Source of the DNA: an uncultured Lachnospiraceae bacterium
GTDB lineage: Bacteria > Bacillota > Clostridia > Lachnospirales > Lachnospiraceae
Direction: 5' to 3'
DNA length: 64,000 nucleotides
NCBI GenBank assembly: GCA_910585825.1
Contig: CAJUEY010000001.1
Location: 62,001 to 126,000, forward strand
The position numbers and the translations under genes are program-made. Shown in pieces: positions 24,123 to 33,413 of this stretch. Position 1 is the stretch's first letter, and each line of letters begins with the position of its first letter. The notes below the pieces were generated by a model that was not told where the DNA came from, did not search any database, and saw only the letters and a list, made by a program, of their open reading frames with translations.

Positions 24123-26802
24123 TTTTCAGGTATTCTGCCGTTATATAGACGATGCCGGGATGGCAGAGCGACAGGGAAAAATCAGGCGAGCGCATCGATA
24201 TTTGAAACAGGCCGCCGGCATAGAGCTGGATTTTATGCAGGAAACCAAAGTATGGATTTTAGAGTATTATGAAACGGTTCTGCATCTGCTTTATGATAAA
24301 AAAGCAGATCAGGCAGCATGCTGCAATACACTGCTGCTGCTCCGCAAAAAGGCAAAAGAGGGAAGATATTCCGGAGAAATCCTCTATGTCGTAATTAAAG
24401 ATATGTATACGCGGCTTTTGATGCAGGTTCTGGCAAACCAAAGCCGCAGGTCGGAAGATTTTGCAGAGTATGAAGAAATCGCGCTGGAATTTATAAATAT
24501 TATAGAAAAAGAAAAACAGTATACGATAGACGGAAAAGACGTATATTCTTTTATGTACGGCGTGTTAGGCGTTCATTATCAAAAACAGGGAAAGATGGCG
24601 TTGGCGGAAACTTATCTGAAAAAAGTCGGGCAGAAGTTTCAAAACGTTGAATGCCTGTCGCAATGCGCTTTTTCTGTGCTGGTACATTTGGTACATATAT
24701 ATGTTTTTCTGGGAAATATGGAGAAAGCGGAACTGACAGTTTTATTTTTGTGGAAAAATCTGGAGGACGGAGGCGTAGACTGCCCCTATCAGCCGGATGT
24801 ACAGAGGCTTGCCTTGGATTATGTTTATATTCTGGATGTGACGAGGCGGTGGGAGGAAGCAAATGCATTTATGTGGGAATGCATGAAAAAGAAACGGGTT
24901 TATTTCTTTTCGCCGGATGACTATTGTATGCTTTTTTACGGTTCTTATATTTCGATGATGTTGAGAGCGCAGCAGCAGATTCCTCATAAAATAATAAAAA
25001 AAATCTCCCGCATAATAAAAAGCATAAAGCGCCGCGGCAATGTAGAGGAATGGAAGGCATGGCACAGGTGCAATTATTATCAGATCTGTTATTTTGCGGA
25101 AAAAGCGAGAAAGAATCCAAATGCATCCGTGAATCTGGATCGGAGCGTTCGTATTATGAAAGAAGAAATGTTTTCCGAAGTGGAGAGGCAGGTTTATTTT
25201 TCATCCATGGCAAAGGCAATTTTTGAATATAAGCAGGAAGAGCAGGATGACAAGGCCGTACAGTGCGGCAGAGACATCATGGAAAAGCTGATTTTGTTCT
25301 ATTCTATGGCAGAATATTATCTGGATAATGAGAAAATGGAACAATATCTGACGGTCTGTAAAATCGGATTTCAGCTGGCATATTCCGTATTGTTTCAATA
25401 TGCTTTGGCAGAAGAAAAACTGGAATATAGTATGAACTATAAAAATATTTTCTGTTCCGCCCTTCGATTGCGGAATCAGTATGAAGATTTGGAGCACAGG
25501 GAAAAACATGAAAATGCGCTGAAGTATTATAAAATAAAAGATCTGGAAAAACAGATGCCGAAAGACTCCGCTGCGATAGAATTTTTGTACATAAATCCGG
25601 ATACATGGAGATCCGGAGAACTGCTGCAGGAGACAACGACAGAAGAAGTGTGTCTGGAAATATTTGCATTTATAAACAAAAAAGACAGGTGTCTGCTGCG
25701 GCAGCATACCGTCAGGGAAACTAAGGATTTGCAGAAGCGGATTCATCAGCTGACGGATCTTTTAAAATCCGGAAAAGGAAAATACAAACAGCTGGCAGCC
25801 GGTATTTATCAGGAAATTTTGAAACCTTTGGAGAAAGATTTGAAAGAAATGGATCGCATTTGGATTTCTCCGGACCGGGAATTGTGCAGCCTGCCGTTTG
25901 AGATTTTACTGGAAACGGCGGAAGAAGAGCTTTCCCGGAAAAATATTCTTTATATACGGTCTTTTCGGGATTTTTTTGAGACGTGGCAGGAGGACGCCGA
26001 TTGCGGGGAGACAGCCTGCGTGATTGGAAACCCGGCATTTAGTCTGGGAGATCCGGCAGCAGAGTGGAATGAAAACTTCAACTCCCGTTATTTGACAGAG
26101 CAGGCAGAGCCTTTGCCGTACAGTGAATATGAAGCAAAGACAGTATCCGGGATGTTGGGAGGGGACTGCTATATTAGAAAATCGGCCTCCAAATACACCG
26201 TGCAGAGCGGATACCGCTATCTGCATATCGCAACCCATGGAATTCGTCTGCAGGAAGAAAAAAATCCCTGGTATGAGAGTACATTGGCCTTTTCCGGAAT
26301 GGTGGATTTTCTGCGTACAGGAAAAGAACAATCCGGATACGGGAATGGGATTCTGACGGCAGATGAGATCAGCAGAATGAAATTGGACGGAACGGAACTG
26401 GCAGTGTTATCCGCCTGTAACTCCGGAAACAGTATTTTTTCTAAACTTGAGCAGCAGACGGGGCTTCATATTGCATTTGGAGCCGCGGGAGTAAAATATG
26501 TCGTTTCCTCGCTGTGGGAAGCAGATGATCTGGCAGCGGCTTTCTTTATGTTTTACTTTTATGAGGAAATCAAGAAGAAAGCGTCTGTTCCCAGGGCTTT
26601 GCATACCGCCAGACGCAGCCTGCGGAATATGACGGTGGGCGATGTCAAAAAGCTGTCCGCATGGGAGCCGGAATTTTTCCAAAATGCAGAAGTGAGGGAG
26701 AGACTCAGCTTTACAGGGGTGCCGGAGGGCTATCGCTTATACAGCTACCCTTATTACTGGGCGGGATTTGTCTGTTATCAATGTATGAATGAGAAGATAT
26801 AA
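24112..26802 (+). CDS. TPR-CHAT caspase-like protease
   Basis: 896 residues from ATG 24112, inside the end of the preceding gene. The N-terminal two-thirds (about 1-520) consist of helical TPR-like repeats. The C-terminal CHAT domain (about 555-896) keeps the caspase dyad: His709 in HIATHGIRL and Cys769 in VLSACNSGNS, followed by the family's conserved GLHIAFGAAGVKYVVSS, RALHTARRSLR and terminal YYWAGFVCYQ. CHAT proteases are clan CD peptidases used as effectors in several bacterial defence and conflict systems, where TPR regions receive the activating partner. As last gene of the operon, it is the likely terminal effector. A terminator follows within 30 bp. Confidence 0.93.
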   Translation: MANNFQVFCRYIDDAGMAERQGKIRRAHRYLKQAAGIELDFMQETKVWILEYYETVLHLLYDKKADQAACCNTLLLLRKKAKEGRYSGEILYVVIKDMYTRLLMQVLANQSRRSEDFAEYEEIALEFINIIEKEKQYTIDGKDVYSFMYGVLGVHYQKQGKMALAETYLKKVGQKFQNVECLSQCAFSVLVHLVHIYVFLGNMEKAELTVLFLWKNLEDGGVDCPYQPDVQRLALDYVYILDVTRRWEEANAFMWECMKKKRVYFFSPDDYCMLFYGSYISMMLRAQQQIPHKIIKKISRIIKSIKRRGNVEEWKAWHRCNYYQICYFAEKARKNPNASVNLDRSVRIMKEEMFSEVERQVYFSSMAKAIFEYKQEEQDDKAVQCGRDIMEKLILFYSMAEYYLDNEKMEQYLTVCKIGFQLAYSVLFQYALAEEKLEYSMNYKNIFCSALRLRNQYEDLEHREKHENALKYYKIKDLEKQMPKDSAAIEFLYINPDTWRSGELLQETTTEEVCLEIFAFINKKDRCLLRQHTVRETKDLQKRIHQLTDLLKSGKGKYKQLAAGIYQEILKPLEKDLKEMDRIWISPDRELCSLPFEILLETAEEELSRKNILYIRSFRDFFETWQEDADCGETACVIGNPAFSLGDPAAEWNENFNSRYLTEQAEPLPYSEYEAKTVSGMLGGDCYIRKSASKYTVQSGYRYLHIATHGIRLQEEKNPWYESTLAFSGMVDFLRTGKEQSGYGNGILTADEISRMKLDGTELAVLSACNSGNSIFSKLEQQTGLHIAFGAAGVKYVVSSLWEADDLAAAFFMFYFYEEIKKKASVPRALHTARRSLRNMTVGDVKKLSAWEPEFFQNAEVRERLSFTGVPEGYRLYSYPYYWAGFVCYQCMNEKI

Positions 26803-26828
26803 GACATCCCCCGTTATAAAATGCATAC

Positions 26829-26892
26829 AGAGCGTCTATGCCCCCTCGCTTTCTAATGGGAATGGTACAAAGACGCTCTTTTCTTTTTGTTT
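26829..26892 (+). terminator. Intrinsic terminator ending the large + strand operon
   Basis: Perfect 9-bp stem agagcgtct (26829-26837) / agacgctct (26871-26879) followed by a T-rich run (tttctttttgtttt). The loop is long (33 nt). It lies 27 bp after the CHAT stop codon, between convergent genes. Confidence 0.8.
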
Positions 26893-26901
26893 TCAGAACC
26901 A

Positions 26902-28437
26902 TCATTTCGCATATGTTTCGGCAAGCTCTCTTAAATTCTCCCGATGCTCCCGAATCCATGCGTCATACGTCATACCGGCATTCTCTATAGTCTGTCCCAG
27001 CTCTACAAGAAACTTCGGTATATTCTCCTCTGTCATCACACAGAGATCAGCGCCGAAAGCCTCTTCTCCAAGGGTATCACAGCCGCTTTCAAATACCGCA
27101 TAAGCCGCCTTCGGTCCTTCCGGAGACTGTTTTACTGCGCCGCGAAATCCCAGTGGAGAAATCTGATGCGCGCTGCAGGAGGAAGGACAGCCGGAAATGC
27201 GGATTTTCGGAAGAACGCCGTCGGCAAACTGATAAGGGCGCACCGCATCGACACAGGCCTTTAACAGCGTCTGGGAATCCCTTACGCCCTGTTGGCAGAT
27301 GTGGTTGCCGATACAGGCGGTGGAGGTTTCAAATAACGTCTCCGCTCCGTCGTCCGTCAATGCAAGCAGCGTTTCCGCCTCTTTAGCCGTACAGTTAATC
27401 AAATACATGCCTTCGTCCGGAGAAAGGCGGATTTCAATCTCTTCCATTGGCAAAATCGCATCGTATAATTTCTGCAGAAATTCGGGCGTAGGATTTCCGC
27501 CCACAGGATGATACGATACGGCATATAATCCCGGCTGTTTTTGGGCAATGGCACGGGGATGTGAGATGGAGCCGTCTCCCTTTTTTGTAACCGTAAAAGG
27601 GGTTACGGAAATTTTCAGATCTTCTGCCGGTAAAGCGGATTTTAATTTTTCATCAAACGCCTGTCGGAAACCTTCTGCGCCCAAGGTATCCTGCAGATAT
27701 CTGGTTCTTGCCCGGCCGCGGTTTTCGTAATTGCCGTATGCGGTAAAGGTATCCACCATAGCTTTGATATAATAGAGAATCATATCGGGAGCAATGTGAT
27801 TCGCCACACAGACGCCCATTTTCGGATTGTTTCCAAGACCGCCGGCGGCATAGACGTCGAAGGTATGGTCTTCGTTTGCCACAAAGCCCAGATCGCGGAA
27901 CGTAGCGTGAGGGGCATTGTCCGGCGTGCTGCAAAAGCAGACTTTCAGTTTGCGGGGGAGTTTTACTTTATCAATAAAACCCAGCAGATAGTCGGCTGCG
28001 GCACTGACATAGCCTGTCATGTCAAAAGGCTCGTCCGTCGTTACGCCGCTTAAAGGAGACATCATGACATTACGGGGATAATCCCCTCCTCCGCCCCGGG
28101 TAAAAATGCCATGCTGCCAGGCCTCTTCGATCAGGCTGCAGACAGTATCTTTCGTTAAGTTGTGAAGCTGAACGGTCTGGCAGGTAGTCAGATGAATGCG
28201 GTCAATGCCGTATTTTTTGATGCTTTCCGTAATAAACCGGAGAGAATCTTTGGAAACCCTTCCGCCGCCAAGCCGAAGGCGCAGCATACTTTGTTCGCCC
28301 CCTCTTTGGGCATAACTTCCGAAAGCACCGGAAAAATGTTTATATTCGGCAACGGATAATTCCTTTTTGTAAAATTTGTCTGTGACGTCTCGAAATTCTT
28401 CAATCTCTTTTTGAAATTCTTTTGCATAATCTTTCAT
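26902..28437 (-). CDS. Siroheme nitrite/sulfite reductase (ferredoxin-type)
   Basis: 511 residues, complete length for a single-chain NirA/Sir-type enzyme. It has the two half-domains: an N-terminal LRLRLGGGRVS and LTTCQTVQLHNL region, and a C-terminal repeat. The 4Fe-4S/siroheme ligands are visible as C-x5-C in ACIGNHICQQG (near 385-395) and C-x3-C in GCPSSCSAH (near 430). It performs six-electron reduction of nitrite to ammonia or sulfite to sulfide, probably with ferredoxin as donor. No flavoprotein subunit or sulfate-assimilation genes are adjacent; it is a lone gene convergent with the CHAT operon. Sequence alone does not settle nitrite versus sulfite. Start codon ATG at 28437 with an upstream AGGAAAGGATC. 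Confidence 0.9.
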   Translation of the reverse strand: MKDYAKEFQKEIEEFRDVTDKFYKKELSVAEYKHFSGAFGSYAQRGGEQSMLRLRLGGGRVSKDSLRFITESIKKYGIDRIHLTTCQTVQLHNLTKDTVCSLIEEAWQHGIFTRGGGGDYPRNVMMSPLSGVTTDEPFDMTGYVSAAADYLLGFIDKVKLPRKLKVCFCSTPDNAPHATFRDLGFVANEDHTFDVYAAGGLGNNPKMGVCVANHIAPDMILYYIKAMVDTFTAYGNYENRGRARTRYLQDTLGAEGFRQAFDEKLKSALPAEDLKISVTPFTVTKKGDGSISHPRAIAQKQPGLYAVSYHPVGGNPTPEFLQKLYDAILPMEEIEIRLSPDEGMYLINCTAKEAETLLALTDDGAETLFETSTACIGNHICQQGVRDSQTLLKACVDAVRPYQFADGVLPKIRISGCPSSCSAHQISPLGFRGAVKQSPEGPKAAYAVFESGCDTLGEEAFGADLCVMTEENIPKFLVELGQTIENAGMTYDAWIREHRENLRELAETYAK

Positions 28438-28525
28438 AATTATATGATCCTTTCCTGCTTAATGATTGTGTATCCATTTCACACATAAAAGAATGTCAGG
28501 AGCGCATTTCTTTTTATGCCAGCAA

Positions 28526-28558
28526 AAAACTGCCTTATCTATAGTATAAGGCAGTTTT
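28526..28558 (-). terminator. Terminator of the LTA synthase-like gene
   Basis: Perfect 13-bp inverted repeat aaaactgccttat / ataaggcagtttt with 7-nt loop. Read on the - strand the stem is followed by a T tract (gttttttgct), 24 bp after the stop codon of the sulfatase gene. Confidence 0.88.
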
Positions 28559-28581
28559 CTGAAAATATAAACAAAAATATT

Positions 28582-30654
28582 TTATTCTATAATTGTAGAT
28601 TCCGTGCTGTCTGCGTAGGGATCGTCATAAATAAATTCATTGGAACTCCGGAAAATCGTATTGCTGGAACCTACCTGGCAGACGGTAACGGTATCGCCGT
28701 CTTTGATATCTGCGGCATTCAGCCGGAGTCTGGAGCTGTTGACATAATAGGTGGATACCTTTTCACCATTGACGTAAATTCGGCTCCAGCGAGTGAAATT
28801 TTTGCCGTTGACGGTGATGTAGCCCGTCGCAGTAGAAGGCCAAACACTTGTGACAGAAGTTTCTTCCACACCCATGACAAGCTCAGATGCCGGATAGGGA
28901 TTTGTGCCGTTGTATGCGTAGCGTTCTCCGTAAAGCAGGTCGTATTGCAGCTGGTTCAGTCCATCCAGGTATTCTTCGCTATGCCGCAGGTTTTTATCCA
29001 GGGCATTTTGTTCATAAGTAAATATCGTTCCTTCGTGGATGCCCAAAGCATTGGTAGTGCTGGCCAGCAGTTCGTATGCTGCAAGATCGGCGTCTTCCTT
29101 GGCCAGACCAAAATTATTCCAGGTAGCGTATTTGGTTTTAAAGGTATCTCCCGATACCATATCGCTCTCTTCTAAACTGAGGCTTGGAAGATGATCTCCG
29201 AAAAATACAACAATAGAATCTTCATCCCGTTCTTCTAAAGCAGATGTCAGGTTTTGGATGAATTTATCTACTTCGTGAATCATATTCACGTAGTATTCCC
29301 ACTGGTTATTTGATGCCTCGTCAGCTGCTCCGCTTACGAGGATTTCCGGATCTGTCAATACTTTATCAGTGGGATAATCGCCATGTCCCTGTACCGTAAT
29401 CGTATAGACGAAATCAGACTGATCCGGAGTGGCGTCAAGAGCCTTGATGGTCTCGCCGATTAAAATATCGTCTGTGGGCCAGGAGCGAAGGGGCGTGTAT
29501 TGTTTGATGTCCATAAGCTCTTTACTGGTAAAGGAGTCAAATCCCATCATGGAAAAAGCATTTGCCCGGCTGTAAAAATTACCGCCGTTGTTATGTACCA
29601 CATGTGTTCCGTATCCGATTTTGGAAAGGTCGGATGCAATGCTTTCACAGTCCGTCTGTTTTAAAATCGTTTTATAAGGATATTCTCCTGTTCCGAAATA
29701 CTGCATGCTCATACCCGTTAAAATTTCAAATTCCGTATTGGCAGTTCCTGCGCCTACCACCGGAACTGTCAGATAACCCGTAGAGTATTCTTCAGTTAGA
29801 GACCGGAAAACAGGAATCGGATCTTTGGAAAACTGCAGGTATTTGACTTCTGTAGGATCAATAAAGGATTCCAGAAGAACCACGATGATGTTGGGATTGT
29901 CTTTTTTGACGGTAACGTCTTTTTTGGACTGATCTTTCGCGGAATCAACGGTTTCTTTGGAATAATTGTCCGGTTTACGCATGCCCCGGTCAACAACGCT
30001 GGTAGAAAAACCGTAAACGAAACCGTAATTTTCGTAGCCCTGAGCAATGTTGGCAAAATAAGAGGCCAGAATATTGGAATTCTGCGCTGCCTGAGTTGTA
30101 ATCGGGAGCATCAGAAAACAAAGGACTACCATACAGGGAGTTAAAAATTTCCGACGAGTCCCCTGGAATTTAGGACCTTTGAAAAACATATAAACACATA
30201 ATGCAAGGAACAGCCCTACAATACATACCACCATAGTGGCCTCTCTTGCTGTAAAATAGCTCGTATTCTGCATGGATAAAAGATCAGAAATACATTTTAA
30301 GTCCGTGTAGCCGAAGGGAGTTACCCGGTTCGATAAAATACATCCGTTGACCGTTCCCAAAAATAGCCAGAATCCGCTGATAAAAATACGGCCGAAGGCT
30401 CTTTGGCGGATCAGATAAACCAATGCCAGCGAAGAAAATATAATAAAAGAATTATAAGCAAAAGCCAGTGTATGGCCGGCAAGGAAGTCAAATGCCTTTC
30501 CTATGGAATGTCTTGAAATCACTTCAATGGTAAAACACAGCAGCATAGAAAGCAGCGTGTGGCCTAGAAGTGAATAACGGTTCAGAAAAGTGATAATCTG
30601 GTCTTTCTTTTCCGGAGATATATTTGGTTTTGAAATACGATGTCCAAATTTCAT
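28582..30654 (-). CDS. LTA synthase-family sulfatase with C-terminal IPT/TIG-like domain
   Basis: 690 residues. Five hydrophobic segments fill about 25-200 (including LLSMLLCFTIEVI and ATMVVCIVGLFLALCVYMFF), followed by an extracellular sulfatase-fold domain (about 255-590). The catalytic region shows VVLLESFIDPT (metal ligand Glu), GAGTANTEFEILTG (nucleophile Thr) and VVFFGDHLPSL (metal Asp-His). This is the layout of LtaS/phosphoglycerol transferases, which polymerise glycerol phosphate from phosphatidylglycerol on the outer membrane face. About 85 C-terminal residues (VTSVWPSTATGYITVNGKNF, then RSSNEFIYDD) look like an IPT/TIG beta-sandwich, an uncommon addition. Start ATG 30654 follows AAGGAGGAATCC. 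It could instead be a phosphoglycerol transferase for another glycan. Confidence 0.88.
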   Translation of the reverse strand: MKFGHRISKPNISPEKKDQIITFLNRYSLLGHTLLSMLLCFTIEVISRHSIGKAFDFLAGHTLAFAYNSFIIFSSLALVYLIRQRAFGRIFISGFWLFLGTVNGCILSNRVTPFGYTDLKCISDLLSMQNTSYFTAREATMVVCIVGLFLALCVYMFFKGPKFQGTRRKFLTPCMVVLCFLMLPITTQAAQNSNILASYFANIAQGYENYGFVYGFSTSVVDRGMRKPDNYSKETVDSAKDQSKKDVTVKKDNPNIIVVLLESFIDPTEVKYLQFSKDPIPVFRSLTEEYSTGYLTVPVVGAGTANTEFEILTGMSMQYFGTGEYPYKTILKQTDCESIASDLSKIGYGTHVVHNNGGNFYSRANAFSMMGFDSFTSKELMDIKQYTPLRSWPTDDILIGETIKALDATPDQSDFVYTITVQGHGDYPTDKVLTDPEILVSGAADEASNNQWEYYVNMIHEVDKFIQNLTSALEERDEDSIVVFFGDHLPSLSLEESDMVSGDTFKTKYATWNNFGLAKEDADLAAYELLASTTNALGIHEGTIFTYEQNALDKNLRHSEEYLDGLNQLQYDLLYGERYAYNGTNPYPASELVMGVEETSVTSVWPSTATGYITVNGKNFTRWSRIYVNGEKVSTYYVNSSRLRLNAADIKDGDTVTVCQVGSSNTIFRSSNEFIYDDPYADSTESTIIE

Positions 30655-30952
30655 ATGGATTCCTCCTTAGGTTTAAAGTTGTTCGGAACAATATCTGATT
30701 CCGACATGTATTGAAAATAGCATAATATATGTACTTTTTATTCGGCATGTACAAAAGAATATAACGAAAAAAGTTAAAAATCAATGGAAAACTTCTATAA
30801 AAATTTCTTAAGAAAAATTCAAAAAACACTCAATATATATAAATTATGTCCGTTTTGTGAAATACAGAACAGAAATGAAAAGAAAGTACTGGAAATGGGA
30901 GCATACAACCATTAAGAAATTATTAAGAAATCTTATTAATTTCAAAAAAGGG
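30655..30952. other. Divergent intergenic region with a palindrome upstream of the LTA synthase-like gene
   Basis: About 300 bp of AT-rich DNA between divergent genes. It contains a perfect 13-nt palindrome, ttgttc-g-gaacaa, at 30679-30691, in the leader of the - strand sulfatase gene. This could be an operator or a small hairpin. No convincing gene is present; a 60-codon frame at 30857-31039 has no ribosome site and contains the promoter described next. Confidence 0.45.
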
Positions 30953-30982
30953 TTGACAATACCTGGATTTACAGACTATTGT
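30953..30982 (+). promoter_or_regulatory. Promoter of the MacAB-type operon
   Basis: Perfect -35 TTGACA (30953-30958), 18-bp spacer, -10 TATTGT (30977-30982, 4 of 6), 94 bp before the TTG start of the ABC ATPase gene. Confidence 0.6.
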
Positions 30983-31076
30983 ATTATCAGAATAATACAG
31001 TTGAAGGAAATACTCTCCGAGCATTCTTACATGCTCTGAAAAGACACGTGATACATATATAGAAAGGAAGAAAAGC

Positions 31077-31823
31077 TTGGATACATTAATCGAAGTGAAA
31101 CATCTTATGAAAATTTATAATCCCGGAGAAAATGAAGTCCGTGCGTTAAACGACGTGTCCCTTCAGATCTTTCGGGGAGAATTTGTAGCAGTGATCGGGC
31201 AGTCCGGTTCCGGGAAATCTACCTTTATGAATATGTTAGGATGTTTGGATGTCCCTACTTCCGGCAGTTACTATTTAAATGGAAAAGATGTGGCGGGGCT
31301 TTCAGACGACGAGCTTTCAGAAATCAGGAACAGAGAAATCGGTTTTATTTTTCAGGGATTCAATCTGATTCCGAATTTGACGGCCCTTGAAAATGTAGAA
31401 CTGCCTTTGATCTATCGGAATGTACAGGCCGCCAAACGTCATGAGCTCTCAGTAGCTTCTTTAAAAAAGGTGGGATTGGAAAACCGTATGGATCACAAAC
31501 CCTCGGAAATGTCAGGAGGACAGCAGCAGAGAGTGGCGATTGCAAGAGCCCTTGCAGCAGCGCCGCCGGTGATTTTGGCAGACGAACCTACCGGTAATCT
31601 TGACTCGGCTTCCAGCAAAGAGATTATGCAGATTTTAAGAGATCTCCACGACGAAGGCAGAACGGTTATATTGATTACCCATGATAATAAAATTGCGGCA
31701 AGTGCAAAACGCGTGATCCGAATTATGGATGGAAAGATTGTGTCTGATACCCGTTTAAACGAAGAGGAAAAAAACATTGACCAGATAGCGGCTCAAATAG
31801 AAAAGGAAGGAAATGAGGAATAA
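31077..31823 (+). CDS. ABC transporter ATPase, MacB/LolD type
   Basis: 248 residues from TTG 31077, preceded by GAAAGGAAG. Canonical ATPase: Walker A GQSGSGKSTF near 40, Q-loop IFQGFNLIPNLTALENV, signature MSGGQQQRVAIARAL, Walker B ILADEPTGNLDS and switch histidine in LITHDNK. The sequence is of the MacB/LolD/FtsE-like group that energises mechanotransmission permeases instead of transport through a channel. It is the first gene of a three-gene operon with an adaptor (abutting at 31824) and an FtsX-fold permease, the composition of Gram-positive peptide/antibiotic exporters. No two-component system is adjacent. Confidence 0.93.
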   Translation: MDTLIEVKHLMKIYNPGENEVRALNDVSLQIFRGEFVAVIGQSGSGKSTFMNMLGCLDVPTSGSYYLNGKDVAGLSDDELSEIRNREIGFIFQGFNLIPNLTALENVELPLIYRNVQAAKRHELSVASLKKVGLENRMDHKPSEMSGGQQQRVAIARALAAAPPVILADEPTGNLDSASSKEIMQILRDLHDEGRTVILITHDNKIAASAKRVIRIMDGKIVSDTRLNEEEKNIDQIAAQIEKEGNEE

Positions 31824-33404
31824 ATGATGTTCAGGAAAAATCAAAGCAGAACAGGAATTATGGAACAGAAGCCTAAAAAGAAAATAAAAAAATGGAAAAT
31901 TGCAGCAGCAGTGATCGCAGTCGTTGCAGCAGTGCGAATCATAGGCGGAATTTTTCTGGGAGGGAAAAACGAATACATTCCTATGGTAGATACAGCGGAA
32001 GTGACAGAAGGAGATATTACCTCGTCATTAGATACCAGCGGAGTGATTGCAAGTGAGCTGACCAGAGTGTATGCCTCTCCTGTGAATGCCCAGATCGGAG
32101 AAATTCCGGTGGTATTAGGCCAGAGCGTGCGAAAAGGAGATTACCTTCTTACCTATGATACGGCGTCTCTGCAGAAAAGTTATGATATTGCAGAACTGCA
32201 GGCAAAAGCTGAAAATGCCGCCAGCAGCGATACATTACAAAAGAGCAGCGAAAGCGCCGGAGATTTAGCGGCAAGCGCCAGTGAGATCAACACCCTGCAG
32301 GGGCAGATTGATGCTTTAAATGGAGAAATTGCTGCGCTGCAGGCACAGGCTACAGGAAATGAACTGGCGGGCAATAAAAATGCAGCAATCAATGAGGAGA
32401 TTGCCGCGCTTACTGCAGAAACGGAAGGAATTGCAGCTCAGATTGCAGCATTGGAAAGCAAGCAGGAGCAGGGAGGTCTTACAGAAAGCGAAAAAACCAA
32501 ATTAAGCAATTTGAAAAAAGAGCAGAAGACCAAAGAAAAATCCATTGAAAAGAAAAAGAAATCCATGAAAAAATCCGTAGATCTTGCCAACAGTCAGACG
32601 ACGATTCAGGCACAGCTGACGCAGAAGAACAGTGAACTGGCGGAACTGCAGGGCAGGCTGGCAGAGGCGGAAGCCAAAAACTCAGCTGCAGAGGCGGGGA
32701 TTTTATCCGAGTCTGCAAAGGCAAATATCAGCTATACCAGACAAGCCTCAAAACTTACTTTAGAGCAGAGTGCGGACGACCTGTCCAAGGCCAAAGCCGG
32801 GATTGCGGCAGATTTTGACGGAATTGTTACAGAAATCGCCGTTTCCTCCGGAACGGCGGCGGCAGAGGGAACACCCTTAATTACGCTGGCCAGTGCAGAC
32901 GATATGTGTATAGAAGTACTGGTATCAAAATACAATCTGGAAAATCTGAAAACAGACCAGGAGGCAGAGATTTATTTTCAGGATAAGGAGTACAAAGGAA
33001 AAATCAGCTATATCAGCAAAATTGCCCAATCGACAGAATCCGGTTCTGCAATGGTTATGGTAAAGATACATATAGAGAATCCGGATGATGCGCTGATTCT
33101 GGGATTGGATGCAAAAGCGGTGATTAACCTGGGAACGGCAGAAAATGTGCTGGTGGCTCCCGTATCATCCGTCAATTCAGATATCCAGGGAGATTTTGTA
33201 TATGTAGTGGAGGAAGACGTTGTAGTAAAAAAATATGTTACAACAGGAATGTCCTCTGCGGAGGAAATGGAGATTAAAAGCGGCCTCTCGAAAGGAGAAA
33301 AAGTAATTACTACAGTGGATTCCAGTATTATGGAAGGCATGACCGTGGCAGAAAATGCGCAGCAGGATTTGGAAACTGTTCTGACAACGGAAACAGTAGA
33401 ATAG
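31824..33404 (+). CDS. Membrane-fusion (HlyD/MacA-type) adaptor protein
   Basis: 526 residues starting directly after the ATPase stop codon. A single N-terminal membrane helix (about 25-48, KWKIAAAVIAVVAAV) is followed by a beta domain, a biotinyl-lipoyl-like half motif (IGEIPVVLGQSVRKGDYL), a long alanine/glutamine-rich coiled-coil hairpin (about 110-300, with repeats such as LQGQIDALNGEIAALQAQ), the second lipoyl half (GIAADFDGIVTEIAV) and a barrel domain with a membrane-proximal end. This is the MacA/HlyD architecture; it links the permease to the outside in monoderms. The coiled coil is long for a Firmicute adaptor. The neighbours are the ATPase and the MacB-type permease. Confidence 0.9.
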   Translation: MMFRKNQSRTGIMEQKPKKKIKKWKIAAAVIAVVAAVRIIGGIFLGGKNEYIPMVDTAEVTEGDITSSLDTSGVIASELTRVYASPVNAQIGEIPVVLGQSVRKGDYLLTYDTASLQKSYDIAELQAKAENAASSDTLQKSSESAGDLAASASEINTLQGQIDALNGEIAALQAQATGNELAGNKNAAINEEIAALTAETEGIAAQIAALESKQEQGGLTESEKTKLSNLKKEQKTKEKSIEKKKKSMKKSVDLANSQTTIQAQLTQKNSELAELQGRLAEAEAKNSAAEAGILSESAKANISYTRQASKLTLEQSADDLSKAKAGIAADFDGIVTEIAVSSGTAAAEGTPLITLASADDMCIEVLVSKYNLENLKTDQEAEIYFQDKEYKGKISYISKIAQSTESGSAMVMVKIHIENPDDALILGLDAKAVINLGTAENVLVAPVSSVNSDIQGDFVYVVEEDVVVKKYVTTGMSSAEEMEIKSGLSKGEKVITTVDSSIMEGMTVAENAQQDLETVLTTETVE

Positions 33405-33413
33405 GAGGCATCT

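Noticed and set aside
28438..28525. Riboswitch or T-box in the nitrite/sulfite reductase leader
   Set aside because: The leader is under 90 bp and shows no S-box, T-box or cobalamin-type conserved core.
28516..29175. 219-codon + strand frame opposite the LTA synthase-like gene
   Set aside because: Starts inside the terminator hairpin of the real gene and lacks recognisable domains.
30857..31039. 60-codon + strand frame before the MacAB-type operon
   Set aside because: No ribosome site; contains the TTGACA promoter for the operon.
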